Below, in pieces: positions 1-7,333 of a stretch of 14,322 bases of DNA (the first letter of the stretch is position 1; every line of letters starts with the position of its first letter). The stretch spans positions 1 through 14,322 of the forward strand of contig DMCY01000045.1 in the NCBI GenBank assembly GCA_003451675.1. The letters run 5' to 3'. A model generated the notes under the pieces. It was not told the DNA's origin. It saw only the letters and a list, made by a program, of their open reading frames with translations, and did not search any database. This DNA comes from Candidatus Atribacteria bacterium (GTDB lineage Bacteria; Atribacterota; JS1; SB-45; 34-128). Position numbers and translations under genes: made by a program.

Positions 1-20
1 CATTAGCAACTTGAATCTAC

Positions 21-70
21 ACACATCCCATTTTTTCTTCTAAGAAAGATTAAAAAAAAATGGGATGTGT
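21..70. repeat. 16-bp inverted repeat sharing an arm with the AOR terminator
   Basis: ACACATCCCATTTTTT (21-36) is the exact reverse complement of 55-70, with an 18-base loop. The right arm is also one arm of the terminator hairpin, so two alternative hairpins compete. The GGGACACATCCC core resembles REP-like palindromes found in many genomes. Confidence 0.7.
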
Positions 71-80
71 CCCTATTTTT
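52..80 (-). terminator. Terminator downstream of AOR
   Basis: On the minus strand an A-rich arm ending in AGGGA, a CACA loop and TCCCA are followed by nine T, starting just 3 bases after the AOR stop. The mirror sequence gives a T-rich tail on the plus strand as well, so it may work both ways for a gene off the left edge. Confidence 0.7.
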
Positions 81-82
81 TA

Positions 83-1843
83 TTATTTTTTAAAAATTTC
101 ATCTTTAATAGATTTCACCACTTTATCTACAAAAAATCTGTCTATCTTGCCTAGCAAAGAAGGGGTTTCAAAGATACGTTTAGGTAAACGATAATTATCC
201 AGTGAAAATCCTTCCTGCATTTTAAATCGATATTTTTCGCGGTGAATCTCTTCTCCTATATTTAAAAGATCTTCTTTGGCAATATCATAACCTGCGGAAT
301 ATAGGGCTTCAGAACAAATTTCTGGAGTATAAATACCCCGGGCAAAGAAACATACTACCAGACTGGATAGTATCTGACGCCAGCGTTCTTCGGTTAACAA
401 CTCTTTAGCCAATTTTTCGGGGCTGATTTTCTCTTTGGTTAGAATCTTCTGGTCTAGACTGTATCCGCCATTATCCAGATGACTGTGTCTTGCCCCAACC
501 AGAAGGCCGATATGGGCAGCCGGACCGGTATGATATCCCGCCATTTCGTTCCCACCAAAAGCAAGGGCAAAATCCTCTCCTCCATATTGATGGGCAGCAT
601 ATTCAGCCCCCCGTGCTAAAGCCTTATAGAACTGGTTGGGTTGTTCAAAAATAAATTGCACAGCTCTAATATAAGAGGAGTAGTTCCCCCATCTAAATTT
701 AATATCTTGAGTATCTTTTTCAGAAATAATCCCTCTTTTCTGAGCCTCTGTAGCCCAGGCCAAAATTACTCCGGTGCTCATAGAATCCATACCTAATCTT
801 TCTATCTGGTCAATCAGTTTTAAAAGTCCTTCAGCATCGGATATGCCTAACATAGACCCCAGGGCATAAATAGGTTCATAATCATAAGAAATCATGGATG
901 TTTTATAAAAATATGATTCATCCTCATAAGGCTCTCTGAGCGCAGCAATGTGAATACAGCCTACCGGACAGTGTGAACAGGCTAATCGACGACCCAAATA
1001 TCCCTCAGCCAGCTTCTCTCCAGAGATATTTAAGGCTCCTTCAAATTTTGCTTCTTTAAGATTACGAGTAGGAAGTCCACCCAATTCATTTAAGGGGAGG
1101 ATGTTCTCGGCAGTCCCGAGGTCATGGTATTTCTTCATCACTGGCGAGGAAGTAGATTCCTTATAGATATGGTCATACATCTTCCGATATTGGGTTTTAT
1201 CTCTGGTAGGAAGAGAATGTTTACCAGATATTACTACTGCCTTTAATTTTTTACTGCCAAACACCGCTCCCAAGCCCAATCTGCCAAAATGCCGATAGGT
1301 CTCAGTAGTAACACAGGCATAAGAAATTAATTTTTCCCCAGCTCCACCTATCCGCATAATAGTCCTTAATCCGGTAGCAGGTTCGTTTTGTCGGATAATT
1401 CTCCCTACCGTAAAACTGTTAGTCATCCCCCATAAGGCGGAAGCATCCCTCAAATAGATTCGGTCACCATGAATAGCTAAATATAAAGGAGTAGAACTTG
1501 CCCCTTTTATTACCATTGCTCCGTATCCGGCTAAACGAAGAGCTACCGCACTCCGCCCTCCACAGTGGCTCTCTCCCAGATTACCGGTATGAGGGGATTT
1601 AAACATAGCTACGGTCTTTGAAGCCAGAGGGAATAAACCTGTTAAGGGTCCGACTGCAAATATAATAGGATTTCCCGGGCCTAAAGGGTCACTACCGGCA
1701 GGACATTCTTCTTTAAGAAGCTGAATAGCCACTCCTGCTCCACCCAGGTATTTTTCAAAAAGATCTTCTCTTCTTTCTATCCAATATTTCTTCTGAGAAA
1801 GGTCTATATAAAGAACATTGGCCAGGACATCATCTTTAAACAT
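83..1843 (-). CDS. aor: Tungsten-type aldehyde:ferredoxin oxidoreductase (AOR family)
   Basis: The family oxidises aldehydes to carboxylic acids, or in reverse reduces acids, using a tungstopterin (occasionally molybdopterin) and one [4Fe-4S] cluster in the cytoplasm, with ferredoxin as electron partner. At 586 residues it is close to the usual 600. The N-terminal pterin-binding domain shows GPLTG (65-69), KSPHTGNLGESHCGG (82-96) and GRLGLGAVFGSKKLKA (187-202). The cluster ligands are all visible: Cys289, Cys292 and Cys296 in CSHCPVGC, and a distant fourth, Cys498, in SLVVCFF; this spacing matches Pyrococcus AOR. The start is preceded by a GGGGGG ribosome site 8 bases upstream, inside the end of the ferredoxin gene; the two reading frames are one base apart, so translation is probably coupled. 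Which aldehyde it uses cannot be read from the sequence. Family assignment is firm; the subfamily is open. Confidence 0.95.
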   Translation of the reverse strand: MFKDDVLANVLYIDLSQKKYWIERREDLFEKYLGGAGVAIQLLKEECPAGSDPLGPGNPIIFAVGPLTGLFPLASKTVAMFKSPHTGNLGESHCGGRSAVALRLAGYGAMVIKGASSTPLYLAIHGDRIYLRDASALWGMTNSFTVGRIIRQNEPATGLRTIMRIGGAGEKLISYACVTTETYRHFGRLGLGAVFGSKKLKAVVISGKHSLPTRDKTQYRKMYDHIYKESTSSPVMKKYHDLGTAENILPLNELGGLPTRNLKEAKFEGALNISGEKLAEGYLGRRLACSHCPVGCIHIAALREPYEDESYFYKTSMISYDYEPIYALGSMLGISDAEGLLKLIDQIERLGMDSMSTGVILAWATEAQKRGIISEKDTQDIKFRWGNYSSYIRAVQFIFEQPNQFYKALARGAEYAAHQYGGEDFALAFGGNEMAGYHTGPAAHIGLLVGARHSHLDNGGYSLDQKILTKEKISPEKLAKELLTEERWRQILSSLVVCFFARGIYTPEICSEALYSAGYDIAKEDLLNIGEEIHREKYRFKMQEGFSLDNYRLPKRIFETPSLLGKIDRFFVDKVVKSIKDEIFKK

Positions 1844-1844
1844 A

Positions 1845-2246
1845 TCAGGAACCCCCCTTCTTAAGTTCTAACACCTCATGAGGACAGAATTTCGCACAAT
1901 AGCCGCAATAGGTACAGATCATCGGTTTATTAATTTCATCATCCCAAAATATGGCTCCTATAATACAGGCATCTTTACAGTATCCGCATCCTATACATTT
2001 GGTAATATCCAGCTTTACCCCTCCACCTTCTTTAGGCATCAAAGCACCGGTGGGACATACTTTGGCACAGGGTGGGTCAGAACAGGCCCGGCAGACAATT
2101 ACGATAAATCCTCGTTCCATTCCCCCGGCAGACCTTATGCCTATACTTGATCTGGCCAAACCTGCCTCACCTTTTCGCCGGGCACAGGCAAACATACAAC
2201 TCTGACAGCCAATACACTTATCTACATCTTTTACAGTTAATCTCAT
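1845..2246 (-). CDS. Four-cluster ferredoxin-like electron-transfer subunit (16 Cys)
   Basis: This 133-residue iron-sulfur protein resembles the electron-transfer subunits of the DmsB/HycB type. It has 16 cysteines in four groups: 11/14/17/21, 52/55/60/64 (CxxCxxxxCxxxC followed by Pro), 84/87/90/94 and 111/114/117/121. That is enough for four [4Fe-4S] clusters. There is no signal peptide or membrane segment, so it should be cytoplasmic. A strong ribosome site (AAGGAGG) lies 5 bases before the ATG. It sits directly upstream of the AOR gene with a one-base gap, so it most likely takes electrons from, or gives them to, that enzyme, as the small subunit of AOR complexes in Aromatoleum-type bacteria does. 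The pairing with AOR is inferred from position, not from sequence. Confidence 0.9.
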   Translation of the reverse strand: MRLTVKDVDKCIGCQSCMFACARRKGEAGLARSSIGIRSAGGMERGFIVIVCRACSDPPCAKVCPTGALMPKEGGGVKLDITKCIGCGYCKDACIIGAIFWDDEINKPMICTYCGYCAKFCPHEVLELKKGGS

Positions 2247-2288
2247 AGCTTCCTCCTTATTTTAAAATGAAGACAGTTCTATTTTAGA

Positions 2289-3470
2289 TTATTCTAACAT
2301 AAACATTATTATAAACATAGCTATTGACAATACTGCACCGGCATAAAACGCTCCACCTATTCCCCAAATACCTATAACCAATCCCATCAAAAACGGCCCC
2401 AGTGTCTGTCCCACCCGGAAAGTCATTCCACTTACTGACATAAAGGTAGCCCGGTATTTCAGGGGGGCCGCCTCTGCAAAGAGAGCCTGAATAACAGGAA
2501 TACTCATACCATGAGCAATCCCGAAGATAATTACAGGGATAAAAAATAACCGGAGTTGAGAAATAAGAGGAATAATTAATAAAGCAAGAGCATAGAGAAC
2601 AAAAGATATTTTTAAAATGGTTCTTTCTGAAAAGAGCCTGGCAATTTTACCCAGTTGGGAAGAAGTAAAGGCAGCAATAAGAGATACACTGGCCATAATC
2701 AAACCGATAATAAGAGGGGATGCAACAAATGAATTTCCCAGTAAAAGTGGAAAACAGGTCATATATGAGCCAAAAATCATGATAAAAATAATGATACCAA
2801 TAGCTAACAGTCCAACAACCTGGCGATTTCTTAATTTTTTCCAGACGATATTTAGATGTTCTCCGATATGCAGTTCATTTTCAGGTTCAGGAATTTTTAG
2901 AGTAAACAACACCAAAAATCCCACCGGAATAGCTATTATAGGTAGGATAAAGGGATAATGCCAGCCTATCATCGCCAGAGCTCCGCCAATAGCCGGATAA
3001 CTTGCAGACCCTATACTACGAATACTGGAATTATACCCCATTGCGGCTATGAGTTCTTTCCTGGAATAAATATCCCCAATAATGGTAACAGTTAAAGAGC
3101 CCAGGGGAGCTGCCCCTATCCCTTGAATTAAACGCAATATTAGCAACAGTTTAAAATCACGTACAAAAAAACACAATCCTCCAGCTATACCAAATAGCAT
3201 CAGAGAGGGAATAATTATCCTCTTTCTGCCCCATCGGTCGGCAACTACTCCTAAAAAGGGAGTTAATAAAATACCGGGGAAGGAAAAAGCAGTAATTAAA
3301 AGCCCGACATCTTTGGCTGATATATTCAGCTCTTTAACTATTTTGGGAAAGGCAGGGGTAATACTGGATACTCCCATAATATAGGTAAGAGTTATCCCAA
3401 AGATAATTTGCAGATTAGTATCCAGATAGATTTTCCTCTTGTATTTCTTTTCTTCTCTAATATGTTTCAT
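2289..3470 (-). CDS. MFS transporter, 12-TM drug/metabolite exporter type
   Basis: This 393-residue major facilitator superfamily protein has about twelve hydrophobic segments. The cytoplasmic loop between helices 2 and 3 carries the MFS signature GVVADRWGRKR (about 78-88). A central charged stretch (IPEPENELHIGEHLNIVWKK) separates two six-helix halves. The C-terminal half has the SGMTFRVGQTLGP motif, common in efflux-type members. It precedes the ferredoxin gene by 42 bases on the same strand with no terminator between them, so it is probably the first or second gene of the AOR operon and may move the substrate or product of that enzyme. The ribosome site is weak (AGG about 14 bases from the ATG). 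Substrate unknown; import or export cannot be decided. Confidence 0.9.
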   Translation of the reverse strand: MKHIREEKKYKRKIYLDTNLQIIFGITLTYIMGVSSITPAFPKIVKELNISAKDVGLLITAFSFPGILLTPFLGVVADRWGRKRIIIPSLMLFGIAGGLCFFVRDFKLLLILRLIQGIGAAPLGSLTVTIIGDIYSRKELIAAMGYNSSIRSIGSASYPAIGGALAMIGWHYPFILPIIAIPVGFLVLFTLKIPEPENELHIGEHLNIVWKKLRNRQVVGLLAIGIIIFIMIFGSYMTCFPLLLGNSFVASPLIIGLIMASVSLIAAFTSSQLGKIARLFSERTILKISFVLYALALLIIPLISQLRLFFIPVIIFGIAHGMSIPVIQALFAEAAPLKYRATFMSVSGMTFRVGQTLGPFLMGLVIGIWGIGGAFYAGAVLSIAMFIIMFMLE

Positions 3471-3530
3471 TAAAGAAAATTTTTCCTATTTCTTTCTTGA
3501 TTCTAAATTTGATGATTTTATAAAATATTT

Positions 3531-3550
3531 TGTCAAAGGACCGTCCCCTA
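3531..3550. repeat. REP-like 20-mer, copy 1
   Basis: TGTCAAAGGACCGTCCCCTA matches 11546-11565 at 17 of 20 positions. On the minus strand it reads TAGGGGACGGTCCTTTGACA, a form I associate with REP-type repeats of clostridial genomes. It lies in the 94-base gap between lpdA and the MFS gene. Confidence 0.55.
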
Positions 3551-3564
3551 ACAAACTTTATAAA

Positions 3565-4965
3565 TTATCCCCTTGCCAGATGGATAGGTTTCCCTAATAT
3601 CCCTTCGGCTGCTTCGGCGATAGTCTCTGCCAGGGTAGGATGGGCATGGATTGTATTTACAATCTCGAAAGCAGTAGCCTCCATAGAGAGAGCCAGAGTC
3701 CCTTCAGCAATCAGGTCACTGGCGTGAGCTCCTAAGATATGAATACCTAAGAGTTCAGAAGTATCAGCATCAGCAATTATCTTTACCATTCCTTCAGTCT
3801 CTCCCATACCCAGGGCTTTGCCATTAGCCATAAAGGGGAATTTGGAGATTTTAATATTATCATTTTCTTTTCTGGCTTCCTCTTCAGTTAACCCTACACT
3901 GGCTACCTCGGGCATAGAAAATACACAATTAGGGACTACTTTATAATCCATCAAAACCTCTTTTCCAGCGATATTCTCCACCGCAACTATCCCTTCTCGG
4001 GAAGCGACATGGGCTAACATTATCTTGCCTACTACATCTCCGACTGCATAGATACCGGGAATATTGGTTCTCATCTTTTCATCTACTTTAATCACTTTCC
4101 CACCTAATTCGATACCCAGTCTTTGGACATCTATATTCCCCAACTCGGGCACTCTGCCGGCAGACAACAGGATTTTTTCGGTCTCTAATCTCTTCTCTCC
4201 ATCAGTGGTGGAAACCAGGACTTCTAAATTCTGATGGTTCTTCTTTATCTCCTTAACTTTACAATCAGTAAGAATTTCAATCCCTTTTCTTTTTAAGTTC
4301 ATAGTAAGTCTGCGGGCTATCTCCTCATCTATGGGAAGTAAGATCCTGGGGAGCATCTCTACTACGGTAACTTCCACTCCTAAAGCCTTAAAGATACCGG
4401 CAAACTCTATGCCTACCACCCCTCCCCCAATAATTATCATCCTGGAGGGCAGCTCGCTCAAGGATAGGGCTTCATCACTGGTTATCACTCCTTCACTATC
4501 TATACCTGGAATGGGAAGTTTCATTACCGAGGAACCGGTAGCGATTATGATATTTTTAGCCTTTATAACCTCTTTTTGTCCTGTAGTATCGGTAACTTCC
4601 ACTTTCCCTGGTTCTATTATCTGTCCTTCTCCTCTTGCTACCCTTACCTGATTGGCTTTCATTAGCTGCTCTACACCGGAGGACAATCTCCGGGTTATCA
4701 GGTCTTTCCGCTTTATTATAGCAGTAAAATCGAAAGAATAATCTTTAACTTGAATCCCGAATTCCCCAGCTCTTTGGAGATGGTTTAATAGCTCTGCGGT
4801 GCTTACTAAAGCTTTGGTGGGAATACAACCTCTATTTAAACAGACTCCCCCCAATTTATCCTTTTCCACCAGCACTGCCTTCAATCCTAAATGGGCTGCT
4901 TTTATGGCTGATACATATCCGCCAGGCCCTCCACCGATAATTACTACATCTGTTTTTTCATTCAT
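3565..4965 (-). CDS. lpdA: Dihydrolipoyl dehydrogenase (E3)
   Basis: This is an FAD-dependent, NAD-reducing enzyme that reoxidises the dihydrolipoyl arm of 2-oxoacid dehydrogenase complexes or of the glycine cleavage H protein. The 466-residue length is standard. The FAD-binding Rossmann motif GGGPGG is at 11-16, the redox disulfide Cys42-Cys47 lies in GGVCLNRGCIPTK, the NAD-binding motif is IIIGGGVVGIEFAG (about 177-190), and the FAD-contact motif GIYAVGDV is near 307. The C-terminal catalytic pair His442/Glu447 is in HAHPTLAE. All catalytic residues are present, so it should be active. The ATG has a strong AGAAGGAGG site. No E1, E2 or H/P/T-protein gene is in the window, so its partner complex is unknown. 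It may be co-transcribed with the MFS/AOR genes, since I see no terminator in the 94-base gap. Confidence 0.96.
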   Translation of the reverse strand: MNEKTDVVIIGGGPGGYVSAIKAAHLGLKAVLVEKDKLGGVCLNRGCIPTKALVSTAELLNHLQRAGEFGIQVKDYSFDFTAIIKRKDLITRRLSSGVEQLMKANQVRVARGEGQIIEPGKVEVTDTTGQKEVIKAKNIIIATGSSVMKLPIPGIDSEGVITSDEALSLSELPSRMIIIGGGVVGIEFAGIFKALGVEVTVVEMLPRILLPIDEEIARRLTMNLKRKGIEILTDCKVKEIKKNHQNLEVLVSTTDGEKRLETEKILLSAGRVPELGNIDVQRLGIELGGKVIKVDEKMRTNIPGIYAVGDVVGKIMLAHVASREGIVAVENIAGKEVLMDYKVVPNCVFSMPEVASVGLTEEEARKENDNIKISKFPFMANGKALGMGETEGMVKIIADADTSELLGIHILGAHASDLIAEGTLALSMEATAFEIVNTIHAHPTLAETIAEAAEGILGKPIHLARG

Positions 4966-5014
4966 ATTTATTGATTCCTCCTTCTAATAAATTTACATCA
5001 ATTTAGAAAACAAA

Positions 5015-5028
5015 AATAACCGGTTATT
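5015..5028. promoter_or_regulatory. Perfect 14-bp palindrome upstream of lpdA (candidate operator)
   Basis: AATAACCGGTTATT is fully self-complementary and sits 50 bases before the lpdA start in an otherwise AT-only leader. A dimeric regulator could bind it, but no regulator gene is nearby and I see no clear promoter around it. Confidence 0.35.
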
Positions 5029-5086
5029 AATAAAAAATTAATAAGGGAATTGATTAAATTAAGATAAAGAAAAAAAATTAAACTTT

Positions 5087-5128
5087 AGTTAAAAGCAGAT
5101 TAGAGCAATTTCTAATCTGCTTTTAACT
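5087..5128. terminator. Strong bidirectional terminator after the PEGA gene
   Basis: An 18-bp perfect stem, including AAAAGCAGATTAGA and its complement, encloses a 6-base loop. A/T-rich flanks allow termination in both directions. It lies about 90 bases past the PEGA-protein stop and separates that gene from lpdA. Confidence 0.85.
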
Positions 5129-5218
5129 TTAACTTACAAAATAATTTAATAAGGAACAATTAATGTATTTTCTCTTATTTTTTTATCTTATCTTTAAATA
5201 TGTTTCATTAAAATTATT

Positions 5219-6514
5219 TTAATCTTCTATTTTTATCATCTCTGCATAAAGAGAAGTAATCTCACCTGCATATACCCGAATATCTTCTACCCAGGTTCTA
5301 TACCCATCCTTAATTAGAGTAATCTCGTATGTTCTTTCTCTGAATTCCTCTAAGATTTTTGGTTGAGAAGATGAAGTCGCTGCCTTATAAGTTCCATTTA
5401 CAAATATTTTTGCTCCACTTACATTACAGTAAACAGCTATGAAACCATAGTTAATTTCAGGAACTAAATAAGCAGAGACCATATAAGTTTGGTTGGCTGT
5501 AACCATTATGGTGCTAATCCAATCCAGATAACCATCTTTGGTGATCAATAATTCGTGGTAACCTTCTCCAACATTCTTTATTTCTACCGAATTATTAGCA
5601 GAAGTTCTTTTTTTATAGCTTCCATCTAAATAGATTTTAGCATTAGCCTGATTGCAGTAAACAGAGATTGAACCATATGCAGGTAAAGGAATTAAATCAG
5701 CAGAAACTGTAGTGGTCCGGGAAGGTGATACTGAGACATAACTATTCCAATTTTGATAACCTGCCATTATCAGCTTAATCCGATGTTGACCTGCACTAAC
5801 CCTGTCTAAGTTTAAGGGAGTTACCCCTTTATAAGTATTATCCAAATATATCTTGGCCCCTTGGGGATGAGAAGTTGCTACAATCCTACCATAATAAGTG
5901 GGAGGTGGAGTTATTAGTCTTACTGTATAAGCTAATAGGTTACTTGAAGTCCAGGCAGTGGGGGGTAGGGATACTATTATACCCTTAATGGTGATGGTAA
6001 AGTTTTTAAAATCTTTACTTATTTCTGGCATAAATTCTTTGGAAATTAGTTTTTTTTCCTTATCACTCAAAAATATAGGTCTGGTGGCAGCGAATCCCTG
6101 AACATATTCAATCCCCGGCCGGGTATGTGGGTTAATTAAACCTTCAACGGAATAAATTTGTCCGGCTCTTACAAAATTATGTGGTGAATACTGGTTAGGG
6201 AAGATAATTTTTACTCTACCTTCGGTGTCATAGTTATAAAGTGTTACAAAAGAATCCTGAGAAGCCTGGAAGAAAATTTTAATTCTCTCCCCGGGTGCAT
6301 AGGTAGTTCCCCGCTCTTTATCTAACCATAACCTAAGAGAAAAAGGGGGGTGAGGATTGATAATTTGAATGCTTTTCATCTTTTCGATTTCCTCTGGACT
6401 GGGGCTTTGGGCATAACTAACCCCTATAACGGTCAAACAAAGTAGTAATGCTAAGGTGACGAAAACATAGGTTAATATTTTCCCTCTCATTGGGAATAAT
6501 ATTCCTTTCGACAT
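5219..6514 (-). CDS. Secreted DUF4384 / triple PEGA-repeat protein
   Basis: This 431-residue exported protein has a signal peptide at 1-35: a basic start, a hydrophobic core LTYVFVTLALLLCLTVIGV, and a likely cut after SYA. Residues about 57-150 match the DUF4384 pattern (LDKERGTTYAPGERIKIFF, then a segment with LYNYDTEGRVKIIFPN). Three tandem PEGA-type beta repeats follow at about 209-275, 281-348 and 357-426. Each has the form G-x-I/V...AKIYLDGxYK...GYxxW. The diagnostic PEGA tetrapeptide is recognisable only in repeat 1 (PQGA) and has drifted in the other two. PEGA domains are usually extracytoplasmic and thought to contact the cell surface or other envelope proteins; the exact role here is unknown. 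GGAGGA lies 9 bases before the ATG and an extended -10 promoter is about 90 bases upstream. It is a single-gene unit. Confidence 0.88.
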   Translation of the reverse strand: MSKGILFPMRGKILTYVFVTLALLLCLTVIGVSYAQSPSPEEIEKMKSIQIINPHPPFSLRLWLDKERGTTYAPGERIKIFFQASQDSFVTLYNYDTEGRVKIIFPNQYSPHNFVRAGQIYSVEGLINPHTRPGIEYVQGFAATRPIFLSDKEKKLISKEFMPEISKDFKNFTITIKGIIVSLPPTAWTSSNLLAYTVRLITPPPTYYGRIVATSHPQGAKIYLDNTYKGVTPLNLDRVSAGQHRIKLIMAGYQNWNSYVSVSPSRTTTVSADLIPLPAYGSISVYCNQANAKIYLDGSYKKRTSANNSVEIKNVGEGYHELLITKDGYLDWISTIMVTANQTYMVSAYLVPEINYGFIAVYCNVSGAKIFVNGTYKAATSSSQPKILEEFRERTYEITLIKDGYRTWVEDIRVYAGEITSLYAEMIKIED

Positions 6515-6604
6515 TTTTTAAATCCTCCTTTTTTATTTTCGTATTGCGTATTTAGTATAGTGTGGAGCGGGTAGCGTTTAGTAGTGCACAATTACTTATG
6601 TTTT

Positions 6605-6613
6605 ATTATAACA
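6605..6613 (-). promoter_or_regulatory. Extended -10 promoter for the PEGA gene
   Basis: On the minus strand this reads TGTTATAAT: a perfect TATAAT with the TGn extension. No good -35 box is visible, as is usual for extended -10 promoters. It gives a leader of about 85 bases before the ATG. Confidence 0.6.
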
Positions 6614-6882
6614 CATAAAAACCGAACATAACTAAATACTTTGTGACTTTTTTTACAAATAAATTACTCTCAATAGGTTAAAACACTTGCAATATATAGC
6701 AATTTCTTTTATAATTACTCGACATATCTTTATTTTATTTAAATAATAAATCTATCCGTTGAATGACAATTGGTATTAAATTTATTAAAAAATGCTTGAA
6801 AATACCATTTTTTCTAAAAAATTAAAAATAATTTCTAAAAAAAGAAGGATTTTTAAAATACTTGTCGTATACTATATAAGTA

Positions 6883-6901
6883 GTAGATACGAGATGTCTA
6901 C
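6883..6901. repeat. Dyad in the hup upstream region
   Basis: GTAGATA and TGTCTAC can pair over a CGAGA loop, with one G-T wobble. It could be an operator or an RNA hairpin. Evidence is pattern only. Confidence 0.3.
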
Positions 6902-6915
6902 AAATACTTATATTT

Positions 6916-6940
6916 TACCCCTATTTTTATAGGGTATTTT
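6916..6940 (+). promoter_or_regulatory. Terminator-like hairpin in the hup leader
   Basis: TACCCCTAT (6916-6924) pairs with ATAGGGTA (6929-6936) with one bulged C and a TTTT loop, followed by TTTTGTTT. It ends about 15 bases before the hup ribosome site, so it could attenuate hup or end transcription entering from upstream. Confidence 0.45.
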
Positions 6941-6969
6941 GTTTAAAAAAACGAAAGGAGGTGTAAACA

Positions 6970-7242
6970 GTGAACAAAGGCGAATTAATCGATAAGGTAG
7001 CAAGTGAAATCGGTGTTACCAAACGGGAAGCCAAAAAAGCTGTCGAATGTGTATTCGAAACCATTACTGATTGCTTAGCCAAGGGTGACGCAGTTAGATT
7101 AGTAGGATTCGGAACTTTTGGTGCCAGACAAAGAGCTGCTCGAATGGCAAGAAATCCACGTACTGGCGAAAAAATCCAGGTAAAGGCTATGAGCGTACCT
7201 TTCTTCAAAGCAGGTAAGGAATTGAAAGAGAAAGTAAAATAA
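6970..7242 (+). CDS. hup: HU-family DNA-binding protein
   Basis: This 90-residue histone-like protein bends and compacts DNA as a dimer. The hallmark GFGTFGARQRAAR stretch is at about 46-58, followed by the DNA-arm tip RNPRTGE, whose proline intercalates in the minor groove, and the C-terminal PFFKAGKELKEKVK. Length and spacing match the family exactly. The start is GTG at 6970, chosen because AAAGGAGGTG lies 6 bases upstream and the translation MNKGELIDKVA is the standard HU N terminus. It stands alone, divergent from the PEGA gene, with its own terminator at 7278-7328. Its leader holds two small dyads (6883-6901 and 6916-6936). Confidence 0.97.
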   Translation: MNKGELIDKVASEIGVTKREAKKAVECVFETITDCLAKGDAVRLVGFGTFGARQRAARMARNPRTGEKIQVKAMSVPFFKAGKELKEKVK

Positions 7243-7277
7243 AAATATTTTTTAATTATATTATCAAAATTGATTGT

Positions 7278-7328
7278 AAATAGGCCTATTCAGGGAATTT
7301 CTTAAAACCTGATAGGCCTATTTCTTTG
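7278..7328. terminator. Bidirectional terminator between hup and the Asp23 gene
   Basis: AAATAGGCCTAT-CAGG (7278-7294, one bulged T) pairs with CCTGATAGGCCTATTT (7308-7323), followed by TTTC on the plus strand and A/T-rich sequence on the other side. It serves the convergent hup and Asp23-family genes. Confidence 0.85.
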
Positions 7329-7333
7329 ACATA

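Larger units (their letters stand above)
6515..6969. other. 455-bp divergent intergenic region, PEGA gene / hup
   Basis: No gene is visible. The left part is the PEGA leader and promoter, with a GC-richer patch (GTGGAGCGGGTAGCG) unlike its surroundings. The centre (6640-6860) is very AT-rich with phased-looking A-tracts and a duplicated TTTCTAAAAAA (6810-6845), which may act as an UP element or curved DNA. The right part is the hup leader. I could not pick a convincing hup promoter. Confidence 0.5.

Noticed and set aside
1878..2205. Two overlapping plus-strand open frames over the ferredoxin gene
   Set aside because: They are antisense to a strongly supported 16-cysteine protein and have no family features or ribosome sites.
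6862..6889. TTGTCG ... TAGATA as the hup promoter
   Set aside because: The -10 matches only three of six consensus bases, and other weak combinations in this AT-rich region score equally well.
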